Below are positions 18,553-27,947 of a DNA stretch of 64,000 nucleotides, in pieces. Source of the DNA: Rhodanobacteraceae bacterium (GTDB lineage: Bacteria > Pseudomonadota > Gammaproteobacteria > Xanthomonadales > Ahniellaceae); the NCBI GenBank assembly GCA_016708465.1, contig JADJFT010000002.1, positions 88,996 through 152,995 on the forward strand, written 5' to 3'. Both the position numbers and the translations under genes were made by a program. Each line of letters begins with the position of its first letter. Position 1 is the first letter of the stretch. The notes beneath the pieces were generated by a model. That model saw only the letters and a program-made list of their open reading frames with translations. It was not told the origin of the DNA and did not search any database.

Positions 18553-19299
18553 ACACGATGCCTGCCGAGATCTGGATTGGTCGTGGCAACGACCAGTTGG
18601 GACCACATTCGTTGGACAAAATTGGTCTGCTCCACGCCGGTGGCACGTTGCAGGTAGACGATCTGCTGTGGTGGGACGGTCTCGCCGAGTGGACCGAACG
18701 CGACGCCGCGCTCAACTTGCTCGGTATCGAGACCGTCATGCCGCGAACGGCAACCGCTGACCCACCACCGATGCCGCACGCGCGTGTGGCGCCGAAGTCG
18801 GTGCCGACGCTGCCATCGCAAGCACCAGTGGCGCCGGAACGCGCGCGTGCACTGAAATTCATGTTCGCCGGGATGGTGGTGTTTGCGGTGCTCGCCGCAG
18901 CGGGTTTTGCGTTCTTGCGTACGCCGAAGCTGAACTTGCCCTCGCTTGGCGGCGGGCGTGCCGACGTCGCGGAAGCGCTGAGTGCAGCGGCGCTCTACAA
19001 GACCGCCTACGCCGAACACGTGATGACCCTTGGTCAGGCCGCACAATCGATCGACGAGTTGGGCCTCGAAAACGCACCGTATGGCGCATTAGAAGGTGTC
19101 TGGATCGAGAGCGGCACACTCTTGCTCGACACCCGTCGCGGCATCCTTGCGCTGCAGCCGTTTCCAGAATGCCAATGGCCAAATCTGGTTTCGCTGCGCC
19201 TTTGCCGCACCACCAACAGGTATGCAACCGTTGGGGACGCGCGACTCCGCCGAGGCGACCACTGTCACCGCTGCCGACCTTCCTGACAGCTGCCGCTGA
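18549..19299 (+). CDS. GYF_2-domain membrane protein with type IV pilin-like C-terminus (frameshifted)
   Basis: Start overlaps the mnmG stop by four bases. Residues 6-50 (IWIGRGNDQLGPHSLDKI... DDLLWWDGLAEWTER) match the GYF_2/DUF4339 pattern. After a Pro-rich linker comes a membrane helix (FMFAGMVVFAVLAAAGFAFL). The remaining part (VAEALSAAALYKTAYAEHV...) looks like the head of a type IV pilin. The frame changes near 19165; the downstream frame gives ANGQIWFRCAF and ends LPDSCR at 19299, matching the pilin-like disulphide pair and C-terminal SCR. The uncorrected frame ends at 19286. Function unknown: an inner-membrane protein carrying a pilin-like periplasmic domain without a prepilin peptidase site at its N-terminus. 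Confidence 0.6.
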
Positions 19300-19421
19300 C
19301 GGCAGTTCACGGGCATCGTCGCCGCCGGTGACGAATGCTGAATGTGCACGGCAGCGAACCGCCCCACAGTCTCGCAGCGGTGGGCGATATCATGCGCGCT
19401 TCGCTGACGCCGAGAATGTCG

Positions 19422-22025
19422 ATGAACAACGAACGCTACCGCAAGCCGCTTCCCGGCACGTCATTGGACTACTTCGATGCCCGCGCAGCAGTGGAGGATC
19501 TCACGCCCGGGGCATGGGACAAGCTGCCGTACACGGCGCGCGTGCATGCCGAGAATCTGGTGCGCCGCGCCGATCCGGCGAAGCTGGACGCCTATCTCAC
19601 ACAGTTGATCGCGCGAAGGCACGACCTTGATTTTCCGTGGTTCCCAGCGCGCGTCGTCTGTCACGACATTCTCGGACAGACCGCGTTGGTCGATCTCGCC
19701 GGTCTGCGCGATGCGATCGCGGAGATGGGTGGTGATCCGGCCAAAGTGAATCCGGTGGTGCCAGTGCAATTGATCGTCGACCACTCGCTCGCCGTCGAAT
19801 TCGCCGGCTTCGAGAAAGACGCATTCACGAAAAACCGTGCGATCGAGGATCGTCGCAATGACGATCGCTTCCACTTCATCGAATGGACCAAGCGCGCCTT
19901 CCACAACGTCGATGTGATCCCGCCTGGCAACGGCATCATGCATCAGATCAATCTGGAGCGAATGTCGCCAGTGATCTACACGCAAGACGGCGTCGCCTTT
20001 CCAGATACCTGCGTCGGCACTGACAGCCACACGCCGCATGTCGATGCACTCGGCGTCATCGCGATTGGCGTCGGCGGCCTCGAAGCCGAGAGCGTGATGC
20101 TCGGTCGCGCCTCGTGGATGCGTGCGCCGGACATCATCGGCGTCGAACTGGCCGGCAAGCCGGCACCTGGGATCACCGCCACCGACGTGGTGCTGGCGCT
20201 GACCGAGTTCCTGCGCAAGGAAAAAGTCGTTGGCGCTTATCTCGAATTCCGTGGCAATGGTGCGGCAGCGCTCAAGATCGGCGATCGCGCCACGATTTCG
20301 AACATGGCGCCGGAATACGGCGCGACCGCGGCGATGTTCTTCATCGACGCCAACACCATCGACTATCTGCGACTGACCGGACGCAGCGACGAACAAGTCC
20401 AACTCGTCGAAACCTACGCGAAACACGCCGGACTCTGGGCCGATGCGCTGACCACCGCCGACTATGAGCGAAGCTTGCACTTCGACCTGAGCAGCGTTGT
20501 CCGCAACATGGCCGGGCCGTCGAATCCGCACAAGCGCCTGCCGACGTCAGCCTTGGCCGAGCGCAGCATCGCGGCGTCCTGGGACATGCCGACCGACGGC
20601 ACGATGCCGGATGGCGCCGTCATCATCGCGGCGATTACGTCCTGCACCAACACCAGCAACCCACGCAACGTCATTGCCGCCGGCTTACTTGCGCGCAATG
20701 CGAACGCGCGCGGATTGACCCGCAAACCCTGGGTCAAGACCTCACTGGCGCCAGGATCCAAGGCCGTGCAGCTCTATCTCGAAGAGGCAAAATTGCTGCC
20801 GGAACTGGAGCAACTCGGCTTCGGCATCGTCGGATTCGCCTGCACCACTTGCAATGGCATGAGCGGTGCACTCGATCCGGCGATCCAGCAGGAGATCATC
20901 GATCGCGATCTCTACGTGACGGCGGTGCTGTCCGGCAATCGCAACTTCGATGGCCGCATCCATCCGTATGCGAAGCAGGCCTTCTTGGCATCACCGCCGC
21001 TGGTGGTCGCCTACGCGATTGCCGGCACGATTCGCTTCGACATCGAGAACGATGTGCTCGGTATCGACCGCGATGGCAACGACGTTCGCCTGAAGGATCT
21101 ATGGCCGAGCGACGCCGAGATCGATGCAGTCGTCGCGACGAGCGTCAAGCCCGAACAATTCCGTCGTGTCTACGACCCGATGTTCAACTTCAAGCCGGCC
21201 ACAGGCGCCGCGGTCAGCCCGCTTTATGCGTGGCGCACACAGACCACTTACATCCGCCGACCACCGTATTGGGAAGGTGCGTTGGCGGGAGTGCGCGGTC
21301 TCCGCGACCTGCGTCCGCTCGCGGTGCTCGGCGACAACATCACTACCGATCACCTGTCGCCATCGAATGCGATCCTGCGCGACAGCGCCGCTGGCGAATA
21401 CCTCGCCAAGATGGGTCTACCGGAAGAGGACTTCAATTCCTACGCGACGCATCGTGGCGACCATCTCACCGCGCAACGCGCGACCTTCGCGAACCCGACC
21501 TTGCTGAATGAAATGGTGCGCGGTGCCGACGGTGCAATTCGGAAAGGCTCGCTGGCGCGCATCGAGCCCGAGGGCCAAGTGGTACGCATGTGGGAAGCCA
21601 TCGAGACCTACATGGAACGCAAGCAGCCGCTGATCATCGTCGCCGGCGCCGACTATGGTCAGGGCAGTTCACGCGATTGGGCCGCCAAGGGCGTGCGTCT
21701 GGCTGGCGTGGAAGCGATTGCCGCCGAAGGATTCGAGCGCATCCACCGCACCAACCTGATCGGCATGGGCGTATTGCCGCTGGAATTCAAACCGGGCACC
21801 ACGCGCCTAACGCTCGCCATTGATGGCAGCGAGACATTTGCTGTCATCGGCGAGCGTCATCCACGCGCCACGCTGTCGCTGGTGATCCGGCGCAAGAACG
21901 GTGAGCGCATCGACGTCCCGGTCACCTGTCGCCTCGACTCTGATGAGGAAGTCTCGATCTACGAAGCCGGCGGCGTATTGCAGCGCTTCGCGCAGGATTT
22001 TCTGGCTTCTGGCGGCGGTTCCTGA
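19422..22025 (+). CDS. acnD: Fe/S-dependent 2-methylcitrate dehydratase AcnD
   Basis: About 867 residues from ATG 19422 (GAGA 8 bases upstream; MNNERYRKPLPGT matches the AcnD N-terminus better than the upstream ATGs at 19335 and 19416). AcnD-type blocks are clear: LDYFDARAAV, FPWFPARVVCHDILGQTALVDLAGLRDAI, IEDRRNDDRFHFIEWTKRAF, and 4Fe-4S cysteines in ITSCTNTSNP and FACTTCNGMSG. It dehydrates 2-methylcitrate to 2-methyl-trans-aconitate in propionate degradation and needs PrpF, which is encoded 1.7 kb downstream. Usually acnD and prpF are adjacent; here two toxin-antitoxin modules separate them. Confidence 0.93.
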   Translation: MNNERYRKPLPGTSLDYFDARAAVEDLTPGAWDKLPYTARVHAENLVRRADPAKLDAYLTQLIARRHDLDFPWFPARVVCHDILGQTALVDLAGLRDAIAEMGGDPAKVNPVVPVQLIVDHSLAVEFAGFEKDAFTKNRAIEDRRNDDRFHFIEWTKRAFHNVDVIPPGNGIMHQINLERMSPVIYTQDGVAFPDTCVGTDSHTPHVDALGVIAIGVGGLEAESVMLGRASWMRAPDIIGVELAGKPAPGITATDVVLALTEFLRKEKVVGAYLEFRGNGAAALKIGDRATISNMAPEYGATAAMFFIDANTIDYLRLTGRSDEQVQLVETYAKHAGLWADALTTADYERSLHFDLSSVVRNMAGPSNPHKRLPTSALAERSIAASWDMPTDGTMPDGAVIIAAITSCTNTSNPRNVIAAGLLARNANARGLTRKPWVKTSLAPGSKAVQLYLEEAKLLPELEQLGFGIVGFACTTCNGMSGALDPAIQQEIIDRDLYVTAVLSGNRNFDGRIHPYAKQAFLASPPLVVAYAIAGTIRFDIENDVLGIDRDGNDVRLKDLWPSDAEIDAVVATSVKPEQFRRVYDPMFNFKPATGAAVSPLYAWRTQTTYIRRPPYWEGALAGVRGLRDLRPLAVLGDNITTDHLSPSNAILRDSAAGEYLAKMGLPEEDFNSYATHRGDHLTAQRATFANPTLLNEMVRGADGAIRKGSLARIEPEGQVVRMWEAIETYMERKQPLIIVAGADYGQGSSRDWAAKGVRLAGVEAIAAEGFERIHRTNLIGMGVLPLEFKPGTTRLTLAIDGSETFAVIGERHPRATLSLVIRRKNGERIDVPVTCRLDSDEEVSIYEAGGVLQRFAQDFLASGGGS

Positions 22026-22181
22026 GGCGCTTGCGAGTTGGCGCCGCTGGGACGCGCACAGCAGCATCTGTACAGAAATTTTCGGATCGCCGGTGGATAG
22101 GCTGCCGAGCTTTGCGGCCGAATGAACAGTTGGTCGATTGAAATGGATAGACTAGGCCATCAGACCAGTCTGGAGCGCAAC

Positions 22182-22418
22182 ATGTCCGAAGTCGGAGCTT
22201 ACGAGGCGAAGACGCATTTGCCGCGCCTGTTGAAGCAGGTCGAGGCAGGCGAGATCGTAACCATCACGCGCAATGGTCGTGCGATCGCGCGGCTCGCGCC
22301 GGTGTCTGACACCAAGGATGCGGTGTCGAGGATTCGCGCGTTGCGCAAGGCGGTGGCCCGGCCCGCGCAGGGCAAAAAGCTGTCGATGCGTGCGTTGATC
22401 GAGGATGGGCGACGTTGA
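22182..22418 (+). CDS. Phd/YefM-family antitoxin
   Basis: ATG 22182 with GGAG 7 bases upstream. The sequence SEVGAYEAKTHLPRLLKQVEAGEIVTITRNGRAIARLAP is the classical Phd/YefM N-terminal DNA-binding fold. The basic C-terminal tail (VARPAQGKKLSMRALIEDGRR) would wrap the toxin. Its last codons overlap the start of the PIN toxin gene, giving an antitoxin-first operon with translational coupling. Expected to repress its own promoter. Confidence 0.9.
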   Translation: MSEVGAYEAKTHLPRLLKQVEAGEIVTITRNGRAIARLAPVSDTKDAVSRIRALRKAVARPAQGKKLSMRALIEDGRR

Positions 22419-22843
22419 GCGCAGCGCGCCAGGCACTCGTGCTGGATGCATCGCTGGCGCTGTCGTGGGCTTTGCCGGACGAGGCATCGGCGTATTGCGA
22501 CGATGTGCTGGACAAGGTGGCGGTCTCAGGCGCAGTGGTGCCGGGACTCTGGACGCACGAAATGGCCAACGGCCTCTTGATGGCACAAAGGCGTGGCCGC
22601 CTCACGACCGCACAGCGCATGGCCTTTGTCGAACAATTGCTGCACCTCGCCATCGAAGTGGAGATCTCGAACGCGCGGTCGGTGCTGGATGGGCAGGTGG
22701 CGCTCGCCGAGCGCTATGCACTGACTGCTTACGATGCCGCCTATCTCGATCTGGCGCTACGGCGCGGCTTTCCGCTGGCCACCCAGGACAAGGCGATGAA
22801 GGTCGCTGCCCGCAAGGCCGGCGTGGTGTTGGTCGAACGATGA
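22415..22843 (+). CDS. vapC: VapC-like PIN-domain toxin ribonuclease
   Basis: Starts at TTG 22415, overlapping the antitoxin stop (TTGA). PIN-domain acidic residues are visible: LVLDASLALSWALPDE at the start, an E in LWTHEMANGLL, and the C-terminal D residues in LTAYDAAYLDLALRRGFPLATQDKAM. VapC toxins are Mg-dependent endoribonucleases that cleave tRNA or rRNA. Length 142 residues is normal. It sits in the acnD-prpF interval, where it is presumably a late insertion. Confidence 0.9.
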   Translation: MSAARQALVLDASLALSWALPDEASAYCDDVLDKVAVSGAVVPGLWTHEMANGLLMAQRRGRLTTAQRMAFVEQLLHLAIEVEISNARSVLDGQVALAERYALTAYDAAYLDLALRRGFPLATQDKAMKVAARKAGVVLVER

Positions 22844-23154
22844 ACTGGAAAAAAAAGGATCAATTGCACCGTCGGTGGCTACTCGGCCATGAAGTTCCGG
22901 GCGCAGGATCCGCGCACATCGATCGCCAGCGGCGATACGGAAGCCCCAGCTTCTGCTCCTCGCTGCACGCGCCGCCATTTCATCAGTGAGCAGTTACACG
23001 GTTCAAACGACAAACTTTGATGGCGCGCTACGAGTTTGTCGAAATGAACCCGCAGTTGCTGCTGGTGATCGACGCCGACGCGACGAACGCATTGCCGATC
23101 AGAGCAAGCACGCATCCAAGCCATGACGCATCCGGTTCCGTATTTTTTGTCGTT
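22844..23154. other. Intergenic stretch between two toxin-antitoxin modules
   Basis: About 310 bases without a convincing gene. An open stretch beginning ATGGCGCGCTACGAG near 23019 (MARYEFVEMNPQLLLV) faintly recalls transposase N-termini but has no ribosome-binding site and soon stops; I do not call it. Probably a scar of past insertions. Confidence 0.4.
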
Positions 23155-23169
23155 TAACGTTAAGCGTTA
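23155..23169. promoter_or_regulatory. Putative HigA operator (TAACG-N5-CGTTA)
   Basis: A perfect inverted repeat TAACG TTAAG CGTTA, which also contains part of TTAACGTTAA, lies 13 bases upstream of the wrecked toxin start at 23183. XRE-type HigA antitoxins bind such dyads over their own promoters. A TATACG element overlaps its right end. Confidence 0.5.
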
Positions 23170-23182
23170 TACGGTACGAGAA

Positions 23183-23354
23183 TGATCCTGGTCCTTTGCT
23201 GCACGGATACACGCACTTTGTTCGAAACCGGTTGGAAGCATTGAAGGGTGAGCGTTCTGGTCAGTTCAGTATCCGGATCAACGATCAATACCGCATTCGC
23301 TCCATCTGGAATGGCGACGATGCCGAACAGGTGGAGATCGTCGACTACCACTGA
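23183..23354 (+). pseudogene. higB: HigB/RelE-type toxin remnant with internal deletion
   Basis: From ATG 23183 the frame gives MILVLCCTDTRTLFETG, like the N-terminus of HigB/GraT toxins (pattern MI.SF.C.DT..LFETG). The C-terminal part RLEALKGERSGQFSIRINDQYRIRSIW ... VEIVDYH (ending 23354) is intact but in another frame and joined directly at about 23228-23236 (GAAACCGG, shared by both halves). About 33 central residues found in the family are missing. The product could not fold as a toxin. The antitoxin downstream is intact. Confidence 0.8.
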
Positions 23355-23366
23355 AGGAGTTTCTTC

Positions 23367-23672
23367 ATGATCAAGAGCGGCATGCGACCGGTGCATCCTG
23401 GCGAAATTCTTCGCGAAGACTATTTGTTGGCCCTCGGCATGAGCGCGAATGCGCTGGTGAAAGCCTTGAATGTGCCCGCGCCGCGCGTCAATGACATCGT
23501 GCGCGAACGGCGCGGCGTCAGTGCCGATACCGCATTGCGCCTGGCACGGTATTTCGGTGGCGATGCGCAGAGCTGGTTGAACCGGCAGGCCGCCTATGAC
23601 TTGCGCATCGCCGAAATGACTGCAGGGAAGCGGATCGTTCGCGAAGTCGCCGTCATGGAACGTGCCGCCTGA
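23367..23672 (+). CDS. higA: HigA-family XRE antitoxin (orphaned)
   Basis: ATG 23367 with AAGGAG overlapping the toxin stop (TGAAGGAG). MRPVHPGEILREDYLLALGMSANALVKALNVPAPRVNDIVRERRGVSADTALRLARYFG is the canonical HigA/VapI-like helix-turn-helix fold; the end DLRIAEMTAGKRIVREV is typical. 101 residues, normal length. With its toxin destroyed it may survive as a repressor or as an anti-addiction element against related toxins. Confidence 0.93.
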   Translation: MIKSGMRPVHPGEILREDYLLALGMSANALVKALNVPAPRVNDIVRERRGVSADTALRLARYFGGDAQSWLNRQAAYDLRIAEMTAGKRIVREVAVMERAA

Positions 23673-23713
23673 GCACGGCCCATTTGCCCCCCCCCGATTC
23701 GCCGAGAACCTGC

Positions 23714-24897
23714 ATGAATTCTGGAACCCAACGCAAGATCCCCGCGACCTATTATCGGGGCGGCACCAGCAAAGGCGTGTTCTTCAAGCTCGACGACCTG
23801 CCGCCGGAAGCGCAGGTTCCGGGCGTGGCGCGTGATGCCTTGCTGATGCGCGTGATCGGCTCACCCGATCCGTATGCCAAGCACACCGACGGCATGGGTG
23901 GTGCGACTTCGAGCACCAGCAAGTGCGTGATCGTCGCGACGGCCTCGGTGCCGGATCATGATGTCGACTACCTGTATGGTCAGGTTGCGATCGAACAGGC
24001 TTTCGTCGACTGGTCGGGCAACTGCGGCAACCTGAGTTCGGCGGTCGGTCCGTTTGCAATCGCGAATGGCTTGGTCGATGCGTCGCGCCTGCCGCGTGAT
24101 GGCAAGGCGACGGTGCGGATCTGGCAGGCGAATATTGGCAAGACGATCATCGCCCATGTGCCGATGTGCGATGGCCAAGTGCAGGAGCTTGGCGACTTCG
24201 AACTCGACGGCGTGACCTTTCCCGCGGCCGAGATCGAACTCGAGTTCCTTGATCCGGCCGAGGACGCGGGTGATGGCGGTTCGATGTTCCCGACCGGTCA
24301 CGTGGTCGATCTGCTCGACGTGCCGGGTATCGGTAGTTTCGAAGCAACGATGATTCATTCTGGTATCCCGACCGTGTTTCTTAAGGCGGACGCACTCGGG
24401 TTGAAGGGCACCGAACTGCAAACCGATATCAATGGTGCTGCTGCGCTGCTCGCAAAGTTCGAGACGATTCGCGCCCATGCGGCGCTGCGCATGGGCTTGA
24501 TCAAGAATTTGGCTGAAGCGGCAACGCGCCAGCACACTCGAAGATCGCATTCGTTGCGGCTGCCGCGAGTTACACCGCAGCCAGTGGCAAACGCATCGAG
24601 GCGAACGAGATCGACGTGCTGGTGCGTGCGCTGTCGATGGGCAAGCTGCATCACGCAATGATGGCGACCTGTGCGGTAGCGATCGCAACCGCCGCATCGG
24701 TGCCAGGCACGCTGGTGAACCTCGCCGCTGGCGGTGGCGCGCGTGACGCGGTGTGCTTCGGTCATCCCAGTGGCACCCTGCGTGTCGGTGCCCAGGCCGA
24801 ACAACGCGATGGCCAGTGGACGGTGACCAAAGCGGTCATGAGCCGCAGCGCCCGTGTGCTGATGGAAGGCTGGGTGCGAGTGCCGAAGACCGAGTGA
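23714..24897 (+). CDS. prpF: AcnD-accessory 2-methylaconitate isomerase PrpF (one frame break)
   Basis: ATG 23714 begins MNSGTQRKIPATYYRGGTSKGVFFKLDDLP, the PrpF N-terminus. GNCGNLSSAVGPFAI contains the conserved cysteine of this DapF-like fold. The frame breaks near 24535 (after EAATRQHT) and resumes as KIAFVAAAASYTAASGK... through MMATCAVAIATAASVPGT to GWVRVPKTE at 24897, giving about 395 residues, the family length. PrpF isomerises the AcnD product 2-methyl-trans-aconitate to the cis form, which aconitase then hydrates. One missing base best explains the break. Confidence 0.9.
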
Positions 24898-24989
24898 ACA
24901 GGAGTGGTCACGCAGTTACAATCCATGCTCGCTTGCATCGCCTTTTCGATCGCTGACTGAGCGCGATCCTTTCCGGAGTTCTCCCCCGC

Positions 24990-27338
24990 ATGCTGAAGAT
25001 CGCTCAACGCATCGCCGCCGACATCGGCGCGACGCCCGCGCAAGTGAATGCCGCCGTTACCTTGATCGACGGAGGTGCGACCGTGCCGTTTATCGCGCGC
25101 TACCGCAAAGAAGTGACCGGCGGGCTCGACGACACGCAATTACGCACGCTTGAGGAACGCTTGGTCTACCTACGCGAACTCGAAGACCGCCGCGAGACCA
25201 TCCTTGCCAGCATCGAGGAACAGGGCAAGATGACCGACGCTTTGCGCGGCGATCTCTTGGCCGCCGATTCGAAGGCGCGCCTCGAAGACCTCTATCTCCC
25301 GTACAAGCCGAAACGCCGCACCAAGGCGCAGATCGCACGCGAAGCGGGTCTCGAACCGCTCGCCGACAGATTAGCCGGCGATCCGACGCGCGATCCGAAC
25401 ACCGAAGCGGCCAACTATGTCGATAGCGAAAAAGGCGTCGTCGATGTGAAGGCGGCGCTTGATGGTGCCCGCGCCATCCTGATGGAACGCTGGAGCGAAA
25501 TCCCGGCGCTGGTCGGCGCATTGCGCGACTGGCTCTGGGAGGGCGCTCTAATTCGCGCCAAGGTGATCGACGGCAAGCAGACCGATGGCGCGAAGTACCG
25601 CGACTACTTTGATCATGCGGAGCCGATCAAGGCGATTCCGTCGCATCGGTTGCTCGCCTTGATGCGCGCGCGCAATGAAGGTTTTCTTGATTTGGAGCTG
25701 ATGCCACGCGCTGGCCAGCAGAACTTGGTGCGCGCCAGCAACGAGGAAGGTGCACTCGACGAAATGGCCAAGCTCGGTCACCAAATTGCCGAAGGCCTGA
25801 TCGCCAAACAGGTCGGTGTTAGTGCCAGCGGTCGTGCCGCCGATACTTGGTTGCTCGAATCAGTGCGTCTGACTTGGCGCGTGAAACTGTCGTTGTCACT
25901 CACCCTCGATTTATTCGGGCGCACTCGCGAAGCGGCAGAGGACGAGGCGATCCGCATCTTCGGCGACAACCTCAAGGACCTGATGCTGCAGGCGCCGGCC
26001 GGGCCGAAGGTAGTGCTCGGGTTAGACCCGGGACTGCGCACTGGCGTCAAGATCGCCGTCGTTGATGCCACTGGAAAAGTACTGACCACCGGCGCGGTGT
26101 TCCCACATCAGCCGATGAATCGCTGGGACGAGTCGATTGCACAACTCGCCGCTGGCTGTCGCCAGCTCGGCGTGCAACTGGTCTCGATCGGCAACGGCAC
26201 CGGTTCGCGTGATACCGAGCGCCTGGTCGGCGAACTGGCGAAGAAGCATCCAGAACTCAAGATCGCCAAGGTCGTTGTCAGCGAAGCTGGCGCGTCGGTG
26301 TATTCGGCGTCGGAATTGGCGGCGAAAGAATTTCCCGATATGGATGTGTCCTATCGCGGCGCAGTATCGATCGCACGCCGACTGCAAGACCCACTCGCCG
26401 AGCTCGTCAAGATCGATCCCAAGGCCATCGGTGTTGGTCAATATCAGCACGACGTCAATCAGGTGAAGCTGGCACGCGCCCTGGAAGCGCGCGTCGAAGA
26501 TTGCGTGAACGTTGTCGGCGTCGATCTCAATACCGCCTCGCAACCGCTGCTGACGCGGGTGGCCGGATTGACCGCGAGCGTCGCTGAGAACATCGTGAAA
26601 TTCCGCGACCAGCATGGCGCGTTCAAGTCACGCCGTGATCTGCTGAAAGTGCCGCGCCTTGGCGACAAGGCATTTGAACAATGCGCCGGCTTTTTGCGTA
26701 TCGCGAACGGCTTGCACCCGCTGGATGCGTCCGGCGTGCACCCCGAAGCCTATCCGGTGGTCGAGCGCATCCTTGCCAAGACCGGCAAGGACATTGGTGT
26801 CTTGATCGGCGATAGTAAAACGCTGCGCGGACTCAACCCGGCCGACTTCATCGATGAGAAATTCGGTGTACCGACCGTACACGACATTCTCAAGGAGCTA
26901 GAGAAGCCAGGCCGCGATCCGCGCCCTGAATTCGTCACGCCAGCATTCGCGGAAGGGGTTGAAGACCTCAAGGATCTCAAGCCCGGCATGGTGCTCGAAG
27001 GGCGCATTTCGAACGTTGCCGCGTTCGGCGCCTTTGTCGATATCGGTGTGCATCAAGATGGTCTGGTGCATGTGTCGGCGTTGTCGAACAAGTTTGTGAA
27101 AGATCCGCGCGAGGTGGTGAAGGCTGGCGACATCGTCAAGGTCAAGGTGCTCGAAGTCGACTTACAGCGAAAACGGGTCGCACTCACCATGCGGATGGAT
27201 GATCCGGTCGGCGAAACCAAATCGGCGACGGATGCGCGTCGCGACACGCGCGCTGCGACCGCGAAGCCGCCGGCGCAGAAACCGGCCCCATCGAGTAACG
27301 CCTTCGCTGATGCATTTGCGCGCGCCAAGCGAACGTGA
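24990..27338 (+). CDS. tex: Transcription accessory protein Tex (S1 RNA-binding)
   Basis: 782 residues. N-terminal helical region (IAADIGATPAQVNAAVTLIDGGATVPFIARYRKEVTGGLDD) is the Tex signature. Then a YqgF-like RNase H fold (VLGLDPGLRTGVKIAVVD), helix-hairpin-helix pair (VVGVDLNTASQPLLTRVAGL) and a C-terminal S1 domain (MVLEGRISNVAAFGAFVDIGVHQDGLVHVS). The tail is Ala/Lys/Pro-rich. Tex binds RNA and is linked to transcription fidelity and stress tolerance. It is probably transcribed alone, 92 bases after prpF. Confidence 0.95.
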   Translation: MLKIAQRIAADIGATPAQVNAAVTLIDGGATVPFIARYRKEVTGGLDDTQLRTLEERLVYLRELEDRRETILASIEEQGKMTDALRGDLLAADSKARLEDLYLPYKPKRRTKAQIAREAGLEPLADRLAGDPTRDPNTEAANYVDSEKGVVDVKAALDGARAILMERWSEIPALVGALRDWLWEGALIRAKVIDGKQTDGAKYRDYFDHAEPIKAIPSHRLLALMRARNEGFLDLELMPRAGQQNLVRASNEEGALDEMAKLGHQIAEGLIAKQVGVSASGRAADTWLLESVRLTWRVKLSLSLTLDLFGRTREAAEDEAIRIFGDNLKDLMLQAPAGPKVVLGLDPGLRTGVKIAVVDATGKVLTTGAVFPHQPMNRWDESIAQLAAGCRQLGVQLVSIGNGTGSRDTERLVGELAKKHPELKIAKVVVSEAGASVYSASELAAKEFPDMDVSYRGAVSIARRLQDPLAELVKIDPKAIGVGQYQHDVNQVKLARALEARVEDCVNVVGVDLNTASQPLLTRVAGLTASVAENIVKFRDQHGAFKSRRDLLKVPRLGDKAFEQCAGFLRIANGLHPLDASGVHPEAYPVVERILAKTGKDIGVLIGDSKTLRGLNPADFIDEKFGVPTVHDILKELEKPGRDPRPEFVTPAFAEGVEDLKDLKPGMVLEGRISNVAAFGAFVDIGVHQDGLVHVSALSNKFVKDPREVVKAGDIVKVKVLEVDLQRKRVALTMRMDDPVGETKSATDARRDTRAATAKPPAQKPAPSSNAFADAFARAKRT

Positions 27339-27383
27339 CAGAAGCCCAGGCGGCGTGGCCGAAGAAAGGCTAGGCTAGGCACC

Positions 27384-27944
27384 ATGATGCGCGCGAGAAA
27401 GTTGCTCTGGATGGCCCTGCTGGCGATGCCGATGGCGGCCGCCGCTTATCATGGCGGCGCGCCGATATGCCATGCCGACGATATTCTCAATTCGCCAATG
27501 GGCGATCCGATTGAGAACATGGGCTATCTGCTCGTGGCAACGCCGGCGCAGTACACACCGGGCGTTGCGATGACCTTGACGCTTACAAATGTCGGATCGT
27601 TGTCGGATGTGCGCGGCGTGTTGCTCTACGTCGAAGATCCGGATGCGCTCGACGCTGAACTCAGGCCAATCAAGCGCGGTAATTTCACCGTGCCTTACCC
27701 GGCCGGAATCAAGGCGGTATTCGATGGTTACCTCGGGTGTGACTTCGCCGGACAGACGCCGGTGCTGACGCATGCTGATGCCAGCCAAAAAGCGCTACCG
27801 TTGCAGTTCAACTGGCAGCCGCCGGCGATCGATACCGGGCCACTGCGTGTGCGTGCCATCGCGCTGATGACATTCAATTCCTATCAACTGCTGTCGCTCG
27901 AATTGCCGAGCATCAATCACCTATTCACCGATAGTTTCGAGTAA
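27384..27944 (+). CDS. Exported Reeler-like domain protein with LFTDSFE tail
   Basis: A signal peptide (KLLWMALLAMPMAAAAYHGG) is followed by GAPICHADD and a beta-rich domain. The arrangement GVLLYVEDPDA..., a cysteine in GYLGCDFAGQTPVLTHADASQ, then LQFNWQPPAIDTGPLRVRAIAL matches the Reeler pattern (gain of C, TH, W.aP and a final strand of RA). That domain is mainly known from animal matrix proteins and some bacteria. The C-terminus HLFTDSFE resembles the tails of two large exported proteins at 35 and 37.6 kb. It ends 3 bases before the moxR start, so it is probably co-transcribed with the signalling genes. Function unknown. Confidence 0.6.
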   Translation: MMRARKLLWMALLAMPMAAAAYHGGAPICHADDILNSPMGDPIENMGYLLVATPAQYTPGVAMTLTLTNVGSLSDVRGVLLYVEDPDALDAELRPIKRGNFTVPYPAGIKAVFDGYLGCDFAGQTPVLTHADASQKALPLQFNWQPPAIDTGPLRVRAIALMTFNSYQLLSLELPSINHLFTDSFE

Positions 27945-27947
27945 CCC

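Noticed and set aside
23019..23158. Possible transposase N-terminus (MARYEFVEMNPQLLLV)
   Set aside because: The likeness is short and vague, there is no ribosome-binding site, and no inverted repeats or further transposase motifs were seen.
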